Shown: one piece after another, positions 17,445 to 25,277 of the stretch
Numbering within the stretch: the stretch's first letter is position 1
Layout: the number at the start of each line of letters is the position of its first letter
DNA from: Deltaproteobacteria bacterium
GTDB lineage: Bacteria; Myxococcota; Kuafuiibacteriia; Kuafuiibacteriales; Kuafuiibacteriaceae
Direction of reading: 5' to 3'
NCBI GenBank assembly: GCA_020632995.1
Contig: JACKEN010000020.1
Location: forward strand, 1-64,000
DNA length: 64,000 nucleotides
Notes under the pieces: generated by a model
Seen by the model: only the letters and a program-made list of their open reading frames with translations
What the model was told of the DNA's origin: nothing
Databases searched by the model: none
Program-made: the position numbers and the translations under genes

Positions 17445-18924
17445 CCGGCAGCTCGATGCGCACCGCGGTGCCCTCGCCCACCGTGCTCTGCACGTCGACC
17501 TTGCCGTGGTGGTCCTGGACCACGCGGTAGACCACCGCCAACCCCATGCCGGTGCCCACCCCCACCCCGCGGGTGGTGAAGCCGGGGTCGAAGATCCGCG
17601 GCAGGTTCTCGGGTGGGATCCCGGGGCCGTCGTCCTCGACCTCCACCACCACCGCGCCGCCGACGTCGACGGTGCGCACCGTGACGTGCCCCCCGGGCCC
17701 CGCGGCCTGGGCCGCGTTGGTGAGCACGTTGAGGAGGGCCTGGTTCACCTCGCGTGCCTTGCAGGTCACCTTGCGCTGTGCCTCGAAGCGGCGCTCCACC
17801 ACCCGGCCCGCCAGCTCCGGGCCCATCAGGCCGAGGGCGGCGTCCAGGCTGGCCGCGAGGTCGATCGTGAGCACCTCGGACTCGTCCAGTCGCACGAAGC
17901 TCCGCAGGCGATGCACGATGCCGTCGATGCGCTCGAGGCCCTGCTCCAACACCTGCTCGCTGTCCCCCAGCGCCTTCTCGAGCGCCGCCACCCGGCGCGG
18001 CTCGGCCTCGCCCCGGGCCTGCGCCAACAGGCCCCGCGCGGCGCGCATGCTGGTGTCCTTCGCGCTCTTCACCGCCCCGAGCGGGGTGTTCATCTCGTGG
18101 GCCACCCCCGCCACGAAGCGCCCGAGGGCCGCGATCTTCTCGGCCTGCACCAGGCGGGCCTGGGCCTCTTCGAGCTCTCGGGTGCGGTCGAGGACCTTCT
18201 GCTCCAGGGTGGCGTTCAAGTCCTCCACCCGCTGGTGGTGGTACCGGACGAGGATCCCGAAGAAGTAGAAGGCGACGAGCGCGAAGCCGTCGAAGAGGAG
18301 CGCGAAGGTGGGCAGGCCGAAGTGCGGCAGGAGCACCCCGAGCACCGCCGCGAAGGCGCCGAGGCCGATCAGCGCGCGCATGTGGTGGCGCAAGAAGGCC
18401 TTCGTCGCGGGGGCCTCGGCGCGGCGCCAGGCGCGGATCAAGAGCACGTAGCCGAAGCCGCCGGCCACCCCCATGGGGAGCTGGAACGCCAGGCCGCGCA
18501 CCGCGAAGACCGGGGCGTAGCCGAGCCGCTCGCTGTGGAGCATGCCGCTGACGAGGAAGTCCGAGCGGGCCGCGGCCAGCCCGAAGCCCAACGCCATCAC
18601 CCAGGTCACGCCGAGCCAGACGTCGGGTCTGACGCCGTACACCGGGGTCCTGAGGGCCTGGTGGTAGTCGCCGAGCACCGTGATGTAGCCCGCCATCGCG
18701 GCGTAGGTCAGCCACACCGAGCCGGGGACGAGGCGGGCGAGGGCCACGCTCCCGGTGAGCTGCAGGGCGAAGTTGAGGCTCGCCACCCCCGACCAGGACA
18801 CGCAGAAGACCGCGAACGCGACGCTGAGCGCGTCGGGGCGCCGGTGGGTCAGGGACACCACCGCCAGCGCGAGGATCACCGCCGCGGCCAGCATGGGCGG
18901 GAAGACGTAGACGGGGAGGCTCAA
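17392..18924 (-). CDS. Membrane sensor histidine kinase
   Basis: A 510-residue kinase. Residues 1 to about 225 carry about seven membrane helices (a 7TM-type sensor). A coiled coil follows (EQKVLDRTRELEEAQARL), then the dimerisation domain with the phospho-acceptor H276 in VAHEMNTPLGAV. The ATPase domain shows N-box NAAQAA, G1 DDGPGIP, an F-box-like FDPGFTT and G2 GTGMGLAVVYRVV. No receiver domain and no adjacent regulator is visible, so its partner is elsewhere. It lies 44 bases downstream of the SCO gene in the copper-delivery operon, which suggests, without proof, a respiratory or metal-related signal. Confidence 0.9.
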   Translation of the reverse strand: MSLPVYVFPPMLAAAVILALAVVSLTHRRPDALSVAFAVFCVSWSGVASLNFALQLTGSVALARLVPGSVWLTYAAMAGYITVLGDYHQALRTPVYGVRPDVWLGVTWVMALGFGLAAARSDFLVSGMLHSERLGYAPVFAVRGLAFQLPMGVAGGFGYVLLIRAWRRAEAPATKAFLRHHMRALIGLGAFAAVLGVLLPHFGLPTFALLFDGFALVAFYFFGILVRYHHQRVEDLNATLEQKVLDRTRELEEAQARLVQAEKIAALGRFVAGVAHEMNTPLGAVKSAKDTSMRAARGLLAQARGEAEPRRVAALEKALGDSEQVLEQGLERIDGIVHRLRSFVRLDESEVLTIDLAASLDAALGLMGPELAGRVVERRFEAQRKVTCKAREVNQALLNVLTNAAQAAGPGGHVTVRTVDVGGAVVVEVEDDGPGIPPENLPRIFDPGFTTRGVGVGTGMGLAVVYRVVQDHHGKVDVQSTVGEGTAVRIELPATSPEASRLAEAGADPR

Positions 18925-18968
18925 CGCACCCGAGCCTGCCGCAAGGCGGTCGGCAAGTCACCCGCAGG

Positions 18969-19571
18969 TCAGCGGCGCCGGGCCAGGGCGGTCCGGATCC
19001 GCTCGGCGACCTCCTTCGCCGGGGTGCCGTGGGCGATCGGGGTCACCATGCGGCCCTTGGCGTCCACCAGGAACGACTGGGTGGAGTGATCGATCATGTA
19101 GGCGAGGGCCGAGCTGGTGTCGCCTACCTTGCGGAAGCTCACCCCCCAGTCGGTGGCGATGCGGGTGACGTCCTCGATCGAGGCGGTGCCGGCGTGGAAC
19201 GTCTTGTCGAAGTAGCCCACGTACTGCTGCAGGCGCTCCGGCGTGTCGCGCTCCGGGTCCACCGAGACGAACAGGAGGGTGGCCTGCTTGCGCTCATCGT
19301 CCGAGAGCTGCTTCCACGCCGCCTTCATGGTGGCGAGGGTGGTCGGGCAGATGTCCGGGCAGGTGGTGTAGCCGAAGTACACCACCACGGCCTGCCCCCG
19401 CAGATCGAGGAGCGAGAGGGCGCCGGACGACGTCTTGACGGTGAAGGGGCTGTAGGTGGGCAGCGGGTTCTGTACCACGGTGCGCTCCACCGGCGCGGTG
19501 CGCAGCCACAGGGCGGCCGCCCCGGCCACCGCCAGTGCAAGGGGGATTGCGGTGCTCCAGACGCGCTTCAT
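18969..19571 (-). CDS. SCO-family copper chaperone for cytochrome oxidase
   Basis: A 200-residue SCO1/SenC-type protein, N-terminally anchored by one membrane helix (residues about 5-24). The thioredoxin-like fold has the copper ligands CPDIC (C71, C75) and His162 in DHSTQSF; PERDTPERL is the family's typical loop. It delivers copper to, or reduces, the CuA site of cytochrome c oxidase. The ATG at 19571 overlaps the stop of the upstream FixH-like gene (ATGA), so translation is coupled. Confidence 0.93.
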   Translation of the reverse strand: MKRVWSTAIPLALAVAGAAALWLRTAPVERTVVQNPLPTYSPFTVKTSSGALSLLDLRGQAVVVYFGYTTCPDICPTTLATMKAAWKQLSDDERKQATLLFVSVDPERDTPERLQQYVGYFDKTFHAGTASIEDVTRIATDWGVSFRKVGDTSSALAYMIDHSTQSFLVDAKGRMVTPIAHGTPAKEVAERIRTALARRR

Positions 19572-20038
19572 GGCTGCTTGCTCACCAACTCGAAGCCCGC
19601 CGCGCGGTCCTCGAGGAGGACATCTGCCCGCCAGCGCATCCGGTCGGCGGTGCACACCGGGAGCACCCCGGTGGCGGTCCACTCACCAGGCCGCGAGCCC
19701 TCGTGGAGGGGAAAGTGCAACAGGCCCATGTTCATGTCGAGGCCCTGCAGCTCCACCGCCTCGGCCTTGGTGGCGGTGACGGTGAAGGTGAGGGGGACCG
19801 CGCCGGGGGCGCCCTCGGGTGACACCGCGAGGGCCACCGTGGTGCCGTCGGCGAAGCGGGCGACGCAAGCCGACTTGCTCGGGTCGCACCCCTTCTCCAT
19901 CAGGGCGTAGGGCCCAGAGCTCTGGCGCCAGCGCCGGATGGCGTCGGGGAAGAACCAGAGCGCCAGGGCGAACAGACCGGCCAGGATCCATGCGGCGGCT
20001 CGAAGGACGGGGCCCCAGCTGCGGCGCTCAGTGGCCAT
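19568..20038 (-). CDS. Membrane-anchored FixH/YtkA-like protein
   Basis: A 156-residue protein with one N-terminal membrane helix (about residues 12-30) and a periplasmic beta-sandwich with VPLTFTVTATKAEA and GLDMNMG, resembling FixH/YtkA-like domains that often sit beside SCO and PCuAC genes. Two cysteines (GCDPSKSAC) may form a disulphide. It lies between and overlaps both copper-chaperone genes (11 bases with the upstream one, 4 with the downstream one), so a role in copper delivery or oxidase assembly is likely. The family assignment is moderate. Confidence 0.75.
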   Translation of the reverse strand: MATERRSWGPVLRAAAWILAGLFALALWFFPDAIRRWRQSSGPYALMEKGCDPSKSACVARFADGTTVALAVSPEGAPGAVPLTFTVTATKAEAVELQGLDMNMGLLHFPLHEGSRPGEWTATGVLPVCTADRMRWRADVLLEDRAAGFELVSKQP

Positions 20039-20498
20039 GAGGCGGCAGGATCTCTTGCACCGGCACGGTCAGGGTCTTCTTGCTCCCGTCCTCGAACTCC
20101 AGCGTCAGCTCGAACGACTTGCCCACCTCGAGCGGGGCCACCAGCCCGATCAGCATGATGTGCAGGCCGCCCGGCTTCAGCACCACCTCCTCCTTCGTGG
20201 GGAGCGGGATCTTCGGCACCCGCCGCATCTGCATGACCCCGTCCACGTTGGTGTGGGTGTGTAGCTCCACCGCCTTGCTGACCTTGGCGTGGGCCGCTAC
20301 GAGCGCGGTGGCCGGGCCGGCGTTCACCAGGGTCATGAAGGCGGCGCTGTTGGGGGCGGCGGGGGGCATGGCCCGGGCCCGGACCGCGGTGACGGTGATC
20401 TGCTCGGCCGCGGGGGTGGCCTCGGCGGGCGCAGCCAGGGCGGCGGCGGATGTGAGCCCGACGGCGGCGCTCAACAGGAGGGAGGCGAAGACGCGCAT
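20028..20498 (-). CDS. Periplasmic copper chaperone PCu(A)C
   Basis: A 156-residue exported protein. A signal peptide (to about residue 23, ALAAPAEA) follows the ATG at 20498. The copper-binding pattern H(M)x10M...HxM is visible: H80, M89/M91 and H113/M115 in GGLHIMLIG, on the cupredoxin-like fold. It carries Cu(I) to SCO and the CuA site. It is the first gene of the copper operon; its stop lies inside the start of the FixH-like gene. The open frame extends to 20579, but only the chosen start gives a proper signal. Confidence 0.92.
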   Translation of the reverse strand: MRVFASLLLSAAVGLTSAAALAAPAEATPAAEQITVTAVRARAMPPAAPNSAAFMTLVNAGPATALVAAHAKVSKAVELHTHTNVDGVMQMRRVPKIPLPTKEEVVLKPGGLHIMLIGLVAPLEVGKSFELTLEFEDGSKKTLTVPVQEILPPHGH

Positions 20499-20606
20499 GG
20501 CGCCGAATATGCCTGATTCGCGTCGGATCCGGGTGCGCTCAGTTGCCGCACCCCCGCGGGTATTACCCGCGTGACGCACCCTGACTCACCTGCTAACCCA
20601 CGGCGC

Positions 20607-21098
20607 ATGAGCGAGCCCCAGGCCGCGTCCAAGTCCGCCCGGCGCCTGGCCCTGTGGATCATGGGGGGCCTGATCGCGGTGGCGGTACCCTACGGCTTCC
20701 TGGCCAGCCGCACCTACCGCGACTTCTCGGCCTACGTGAAGGCCACCCTGGACGAGCCCGCCACCCCGCCCGCGTGGCGCACCACCCCGCTCAGCCCCGA
20801 GGGGTGCGTGGAGGCCGGCATCCGCTGGCTCGACGGCTGCCCGGGCGAGGCGGTGTTCTGCGAGGGCGGCTTCCGGCGGGTGGTGCGGGAGTGCATGGCG
20901 GTGACCGACCGCGGGGCGTGGTGCGACGGCCAGGACAAGGGCTGGGCCAGCACCCACTTCGGCTACACGGAGTGCGAGGCCAAGGTGGCGGCCGAGACCG
21001 ACAAGATGCAGGCCCGCTTGCAGGACAAGTACTGCCCGGCCGGCTACCGGGTGCTCGCCGATCTCTGCAAGGCCCGCGCGGCCGAGGCGCCTCGCTAG
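20607..21098 (+). CDS. Membrane-anchored Cys-rich protein, unknown
   Basis: A protein of about 163 residues starting at ATG 20607 (a GTG at 20571 is also possible). One membrane helix (ALWIMGGLIAVAVPYGF) near the N-terminus is followed by a periplasmic domain with eight cysteines (for example GCVEAGIRWLDGCPGEAVFC and CDGQDK). It is divergent from the copper-chaperone operon and may share its promoter region. I do not recognise the family. Confidence 0.7.
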   Translation: MSEPQAASKSARRLALWIMGGLIAVAVPYGFLASRTYRDFSAYVKATLDEPATPPAWRTTPLSPEGCVEAGIRWLDGCPGEAVFCEGGFRRVVRECMAVTDRGAWCDGQDKGWASTHFGYTECEAKVAAETDKMQARLQDKYCPAGYRVLADLCKARAAEAPR

Positions 21099-21099
21099 A

Positions 21100-21438
21100 C
21101 GGCACCGGGCAGATAGGGGAGCTCCTGGGAGCCCCCTGGACCGGGAACCGCGACACCGCGGGGCGCGGGTTGTTGGGCTCGGTCTCGCGCACCAGCTCCT
21201 CCGCGCTGATGTGCCGCAGGAGCTTCTCGGCCACCGCCCGCTGCCCGGACGCCCCCACCGTCGGTCCATCGGGCTCGAAGGCGGCCAGCTCCAGGTCGCT
21301 CAGGTCGAGGAACTTCCGCAGGATAGCCTGCGAGATCATCTTCTCGTAGGCGTGGTCGTGCTCCTCGGAGCCACGCTCCTCGGAGAGCTTGTTGTCGAGG
21401 GTGTCCAGCTTGCCGGAATGTAGAATCTCTACCCCTGC
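21100..21438 (-). pseudogene. Coding-like extension after the hybrid kinase stop codon
   Basis: Directly after the TAG of the hybrid kinase, the same reading frame continues with protein-like sequence: HSGKLDTLDNKLSEERG, AYEKMISQAILRKFLDLSD, then AVAEKLLRHISAEELVRET. Its third codon positions are almost all G or C, as in real genes here. No ATG or GTG lies before the Met at 21339. The frame stays open to 20791, but beyond about 21100 it is antisense to the neighbouring gene. It could be a C-terminal kinase segment cut off by a nonsense change, a remnant, or a small gene starting at 21339. Confidence 0.35.
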
Positions 21439-22851
21439 CTACGCCACCGCCGCCTGAGGCCGGCCAGTGAGCCGGGTGATGACGTCGGCCAGGCCCTTCA
21501 GGCTGATCGGCTTGGACAGCCAGGCGTCCATGCCCGCGCTCAGGCACGCCTCGGCGTCGCCCTTCATCGCGTTGGCGGTGACGGCGCAGACGGGGACGTG
21601 GCGGCTCTCCTCCGGGAGCTCGGTCCGGATGCGGGCGGTGGCCTCGTAGCCGTCCATCACCGGCATCTGGCAGTCCATGAGCACGAGGTCGAAGCGGCGC
21701 CGGTGGAGCTGCTCGATCGCCGCGGCGCCGTTGTCGGCCACGGTGGGGTTGTGGCCGAGGCGCTCCAGCATGTGCACCACCACCCGCTGGTTCACCGCGT
21801 TGTCCTCCACCACCAGCACCTCGAGGGCCGGCCCCGCGGTCGCGGTGGGCTCGCTCCGCAGCTGAGGCAGCTGGGGAGTGCCGGCCCGCAGGGGGAGCTG
21901 GAACCAGAAGCAGGAGCCCTCGCCCTGGACGCTGTGCACCCCGATGTTCCCGCCCATCGCCTCGGTGAGCTGGCGGCAGATGGCGAGCCCGAGCCCGGTG
22001 CCGCCGAAGCGGCGGCTGGACGAGGCGTCGACCTGGGAGAAGGGGGTGAAGAGGGTCTGCAGCTTTTCTCGAGGAACCCCGATCCCCGAGTCCTCCACCT
22101 CGAAGTAGAGGCGCTGGACCTCGCTCGCCGAGGTCTGGGTGGCGCAGCGCACCTCGACCGTGCCGGAGGGGGTGAACTTCACCGCGTTGCTGAGCAGGTT
22201 CAGGAGCACCTGCCGCAGGCGCCCGGGGTCGCCGCGCACCCACTGGGGGACCTCGGGGGACCACTGGACGTCCAGCTTCAGGCCCTTGTGGTGGGCCACC
22301 GGGCTGATGATGAGCAAGACCTCTTGCACGGTGTGGTGCAGGTCGAAGTCGATGTGCTCGATCTCGAGCTTGCCCGCCTCGAGCTTGGAGTAGTCGAGGA
22401 TGTCGTTGAGGATGGCGAGGAGGGCCTCGGACGAGCTCCGGACCACGTCCGTGCACTCCCGCTGCCGGTCGTCGAGGTCCGTCCAGGACAGCACGTTGAG
22501 CATGCCCATGATCCCGTTCAGCGGCGTCCGGATCTCGTGGCTCATGGTGGCGAGGAAGCGCGACTTCGCCTCCACCGCGTGCCGCGCCTCGTCGAGGGCG
22601 TGCGCAAGTCGCCTTGACTCGTCTTCCTGGCGGGCCCGCGCGGACTCCAGGTGCTCATTGGCCTCCCTCAGCTCCTCCAGGCTCAGGTGGAGGGAGCGCT
22701 CGAGCAGGTAGAGGTCGCGGTCGGCGTTCTTGTAGGTGCTGTTGACGCTGTCCATGAAGCGCCGCCAGGCGTCCGGCTCCGGCGGTCGCTCGGGATCCAG
22801 GCCCAGCCTCCGCATCTTGCGGGCCAGTGAGGGATGCCACCCGTCTTCCAA
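21439..22851 (-). CDS. Hybrid sensor histidine kinase with receiver domain
   Basis: A 470-residue soluble hybrid kinase. A coiled coil (about residues 45-95) leads to the phospho-acceptor H105 in MSHEIRTPLNGIMGML. The ATPase domain shows NLLSNAVKFTPSG, DSGIGVP and FGGTGLGLAIC. The C-terminal receiver (about 345-460) has VVEDN, the phosphorylated D393 in LVLMDCQMPVMDG, and the conserved Lys in LSKPIS. It has no own sensor or membrane part; it starts with TTG at 22851, one base after the stop of the FIST gene, so the FIST protein is probably its sensor. The frame continues after its TAG. Confidence 0.9.
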   Translation of the reverse strand: MEDGWHPSLARKMRRLGLDPERPPEPDAWRRFMDSVNSTYKNADRDLYLLERSLHLSLEELREANEHLESARARQEDESRRLAHALDEARHAVEAKSRFLATMSHEIRTPLNGIMGMLNVLSWTDLDDRQRECTDVVRSSSEALLAILNDILDYSKLEAGKLEIEHIDFDLHHTVQEVLLIISPVAHHKGLKLDVQWSPEVPQWVRGDPGRLRQVLLNLLSNAVKFTPSGTVEVRCATQTSASEVQRLYFEVEDSGIGVPREKLQTLFTPFSQVDASSSRRFGGTGLGLAICRQLTEAMGGNIGVHSVQGEGSCFWFQLPLRAGTPQLPQLRSEPTATAGPALEVLVVEDNAVNQRVVVHMLERLGHNPTVADNGAAAIEQLHRRRFDLVLMDCQMPVMDGYEATARIRTELPEESRHVPVCAVTANAMKGDAEACLSAGMDAWLSKPISLKGLADVITRLTGRPQAAVA

Positions 22852-22852
22852 G

Positions 22853-23993
22853 TCAGAGCTCCATGATGGTGGTCAGTGTCATGGTCTGGTTGTGGAGGTC
22901 GCAGAAGCTCCCGCGGGGCGAGATCTCGCCGTAGGAGTAGAAGCCCACCTGCACGGTGCCGGGCGGGAGCACCGAGAGCGTCGCCTCCGCCTCCTCCTCG
23001 GTGCGCTCCGACATCACCATGCGCCGGCCGACGCACGAGATCGCCACCGCGAGCATCGGGCCGCTCGTTCCAGCCGGCGCGGCCTGTTCCGCGGCGCGCT
23101 CGGCCCCGTCGAGGAGGCCGTCGACGTTGGTGCGCATGAGCTGGGCGCGGCTGCCCTGGGGGATGTCGGCCGCGAAGGTGACGCTCTGGGTCTGTTCGTC
23201 GATCGCGAGCAGGGTGCGCACCACCGGCTCGGGCCGGTCGTCGGTGCGGACCTGGAGCGGGAAGAGCAGGCCGGTGCCGGGCAGGCCGTCCGCGAGCTCC
23301 CCCAGGTAGCGCCGGTAGAGGGCGAGGGCGGGCTCACCGTCCAGCTCGAAGACCTCGTTGCCCACCGCGCGGGTGATGCGGCGCTCGGGCCCGAAGATGC
23401 GCCAGCCGCCGTTGGAGCCGAACCCGATGCACCCGGGGCCCGTAGAAGCCGAGCGCGCACGCGGTCCCGGACTCGGGCTCGCCCGCCTCGTTCAGCACCC
23501 AGGTCCGCTGGAAGCGGTCGTCGTCCCCGGCCAGCCCGCCGGTGATGATGACCCCGGGGAGCAGGCCCTGGAGCCCGGTCATGAGCTGGGTGCCGTTGAT
23601 CGCGAGGCCGTCCGAGAGCACGAAGATCCCCTGAAGGTCGTCGCCGATCAGGGGCTCGGCCAGGGCGCGGCCGAGCGCTCGGGCGTCGCCCAGCTCGGCG
23701 ATGCCGCGGGCCACCCGCCGGACCCGGGTCTGCTCGAACGTGAGCACCGCCGCCACCAGGCCGCCGTCGTGGATGTCGTCGCCCAGGATCTCGCCCGCGC
23801 TGGAGCACCCGGTGGCGACGGCGTCGGGGTACGCGGCGCGGAGGGCGCGGAGGGGCGCGGGGTCGTCCAGGAACGCGGAGGCTCCGAAGACCATGAGCAC
23901 CGTGGATCCGTCCCCCGGCGCGGCCGCCCATGGAGGCGGGAGCTCGGGTGCCCAGCCGGTGTTGGCACCGTAGTGGTGCGTGACGATCCTCAT
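22853..23993 (-). pseudogene. FIST-domain sensor protein, broken by one-base frameshift
   Basis: Two frames together give a full FIST protein (FIST_N plus FIST_C), a family of ligand-binding sensors next to signalling proteins. The first part, from ATG 23993, has MVFGASAFLDD, GCSSAGEILGDDIHDGG, LSDGLAINGTQLM and GGLAGDDDRF. It runs out of frame after GFYGP near 23435, in a GGGG/CCC run; removing one base continues with GCIGFGSNGGWRIFGPE into a frame that reads to the stop at 22853 (VGFYSYGEISP, the conserved FIST_C end). Either the gene is inactive or the sequence has an inserted base. It precedes the hybrid kinase by one base. Confidence 0.82.
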
Positions 23994-24057
23994 GGCCCTG
24001 GTCGGATCAGGTCGTCCGGCCGTCAGCGATCTTGAGCGGGGGGTGGCCGGGCCTGGC

Positions 24058-25155
24058 TCACCTGGGGCCACTTACGGCTGCCAGAGCCAGCGGCGCCGCT
24101 CGCGGCTCACCGCGGGGGTCAGCGGGCGCCTCGGGCTCGACGTCCCACGCGCCGTCCATGAAGCGCTTCACGTCGCGATAGCCCTCGAGGAAGCCGACCT
24201 CGCGGTAGGGCAGGCCGTGGCGCTCGGCCCACGCGCGCACGATCGGCCCGGCCCTGGCGGAGCGCTGGTGGGGCATGAGCGGGAAGAGGTGGTGCTCGAT
24301 CTGGTAGTCGAGGCCGACATACATCCACGACAGCGCCCGGGGCAGGCGGATGTTGCGCGTGGTGTGGAGCTGCAGGACCCAGCCGTCGGCGCCCTCGGCG
24401 GTGGCGGCGTCGGTGAGGGCCAGGCCCATGTGGGCGGGGGCGAAGATGGTGCCGAGGTAGAAGCTCACCACGCTCCAGAACGCGACGTAGAACAGGAGGG
24501 TCCAGCCCAGGCCGTAGACGGTGGCGGGGAGCGCGATCCACAGCACCAGGTGGAGCGCGATCGCCACCGTGTCGAGGACGAGGAGCGAGCTCCTCGGGCC
24601 CTTCTTCCACTTGTCGAACATGAAGCCGAGGGCCGCCCCGCGCATCGCGGCGTGGATGAGGGTGGTCATCGGCCAGAAGAACCAGCCCTGGAGGTGGCGC
24701 TGGAACCAACGGCGGGCGGCGCCGGCGCGCAGGTGATCGCGGCGGTTCGAGGTCATCGGCCACAGGCCCACGTCGGGGTCGAGATCCACGTCGTTGGGGT
24801 GCCCGTGGTGCAGGATGTTGTGCTTGTACGTCCAGTAGGCGGACGAGAACCCGGCGAGGAGCGGGAAGGTCACGGTGAGGAGGGCCTCGTTCTTCCAGCG
24901 CTCGCTCGAGAAGCTCCGGTGCCCGCCCTCGTGACCGAGCATGGCGGCCACGGTGGTGAAGACCGCCGCCACCGGGATGAGCGCGAACCACGCCACGCCC
25001 CCCAGCGCAGCGGCGGCGGCGAAGGTGGCGCCGAGGCCGGCCAGCATCGCGAGGAGGAGCCCGAGGCTGGCCAGGGGCGTGCGCTCGAAGACGCCGGCCG
25101 CCTCCAGCTCGCGGCGGAGCGCTTTCTTGGCTTCGATGGGGAGCGCGGTGCTCAT
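24058..25155 (-). CDS. Membrane fatty acid desaturase
   Basis: A 365-residue di-iron acyl desaturase of the front-end/delta type. The three histidine boxes are present: HEGGH (about 75-79), HNILHH (about 112-117) and QIEHH near residue 295, with four membrane helices around them. The start is the ATG at 25155; an in-frame start 30 bases upstream is possible. The acceptor is probably a lipid-bound acyl chain, used in membrane fluidity control or polyunsaturated fatty acid synthesis, which some myxobacteria perform. It stands alone, divergent from the primase-polymerase/PHP gene. Confidence 0.9.
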   Translation of the reverse strand: MSTALPIEAKKALRRELEAAGVFERTPLASLGLLLAMLAGLGATFAAAAALGGVAWFALIPVAAVFTTVAAMLGHEGGHRSFSSERWKNEALLTVTFPLLAGFSSAYWTYKHNILHHGHPNDVDLDPDVGLWPMTSNRRDHLRAGAARRWFQRHLQGWFFWPMTTLIHAAMRGAALGFMFDKWKKGPRSSLLVLDTVAIALHLVLWIALPATVYGLGWTLLFYVAFWSVVSFYLGTIFAPAHMGLALTDAATAEGADGWVLQLHTTRNIRLPRALSWMYVGLDYQIEHHLFPLMPHQRSARAGPIVRAWAERHGLPYREVGFLEGYRDVKRFMDGAWDVEPEAPADPRGEPRAAPLALAAVSGPR

Positions 25156-25277
25156 GGAGCGCAGAGTGCCGACGCGGCGCGGCATGCGGGAGGCGGGACG
25201 TCGCGGAGTTCACGTGGGGCGCGTGTTTTCACGGTCCCGACACCTGGGTCCGGTGGCCTGCTAAGCTGGTCGCACCC

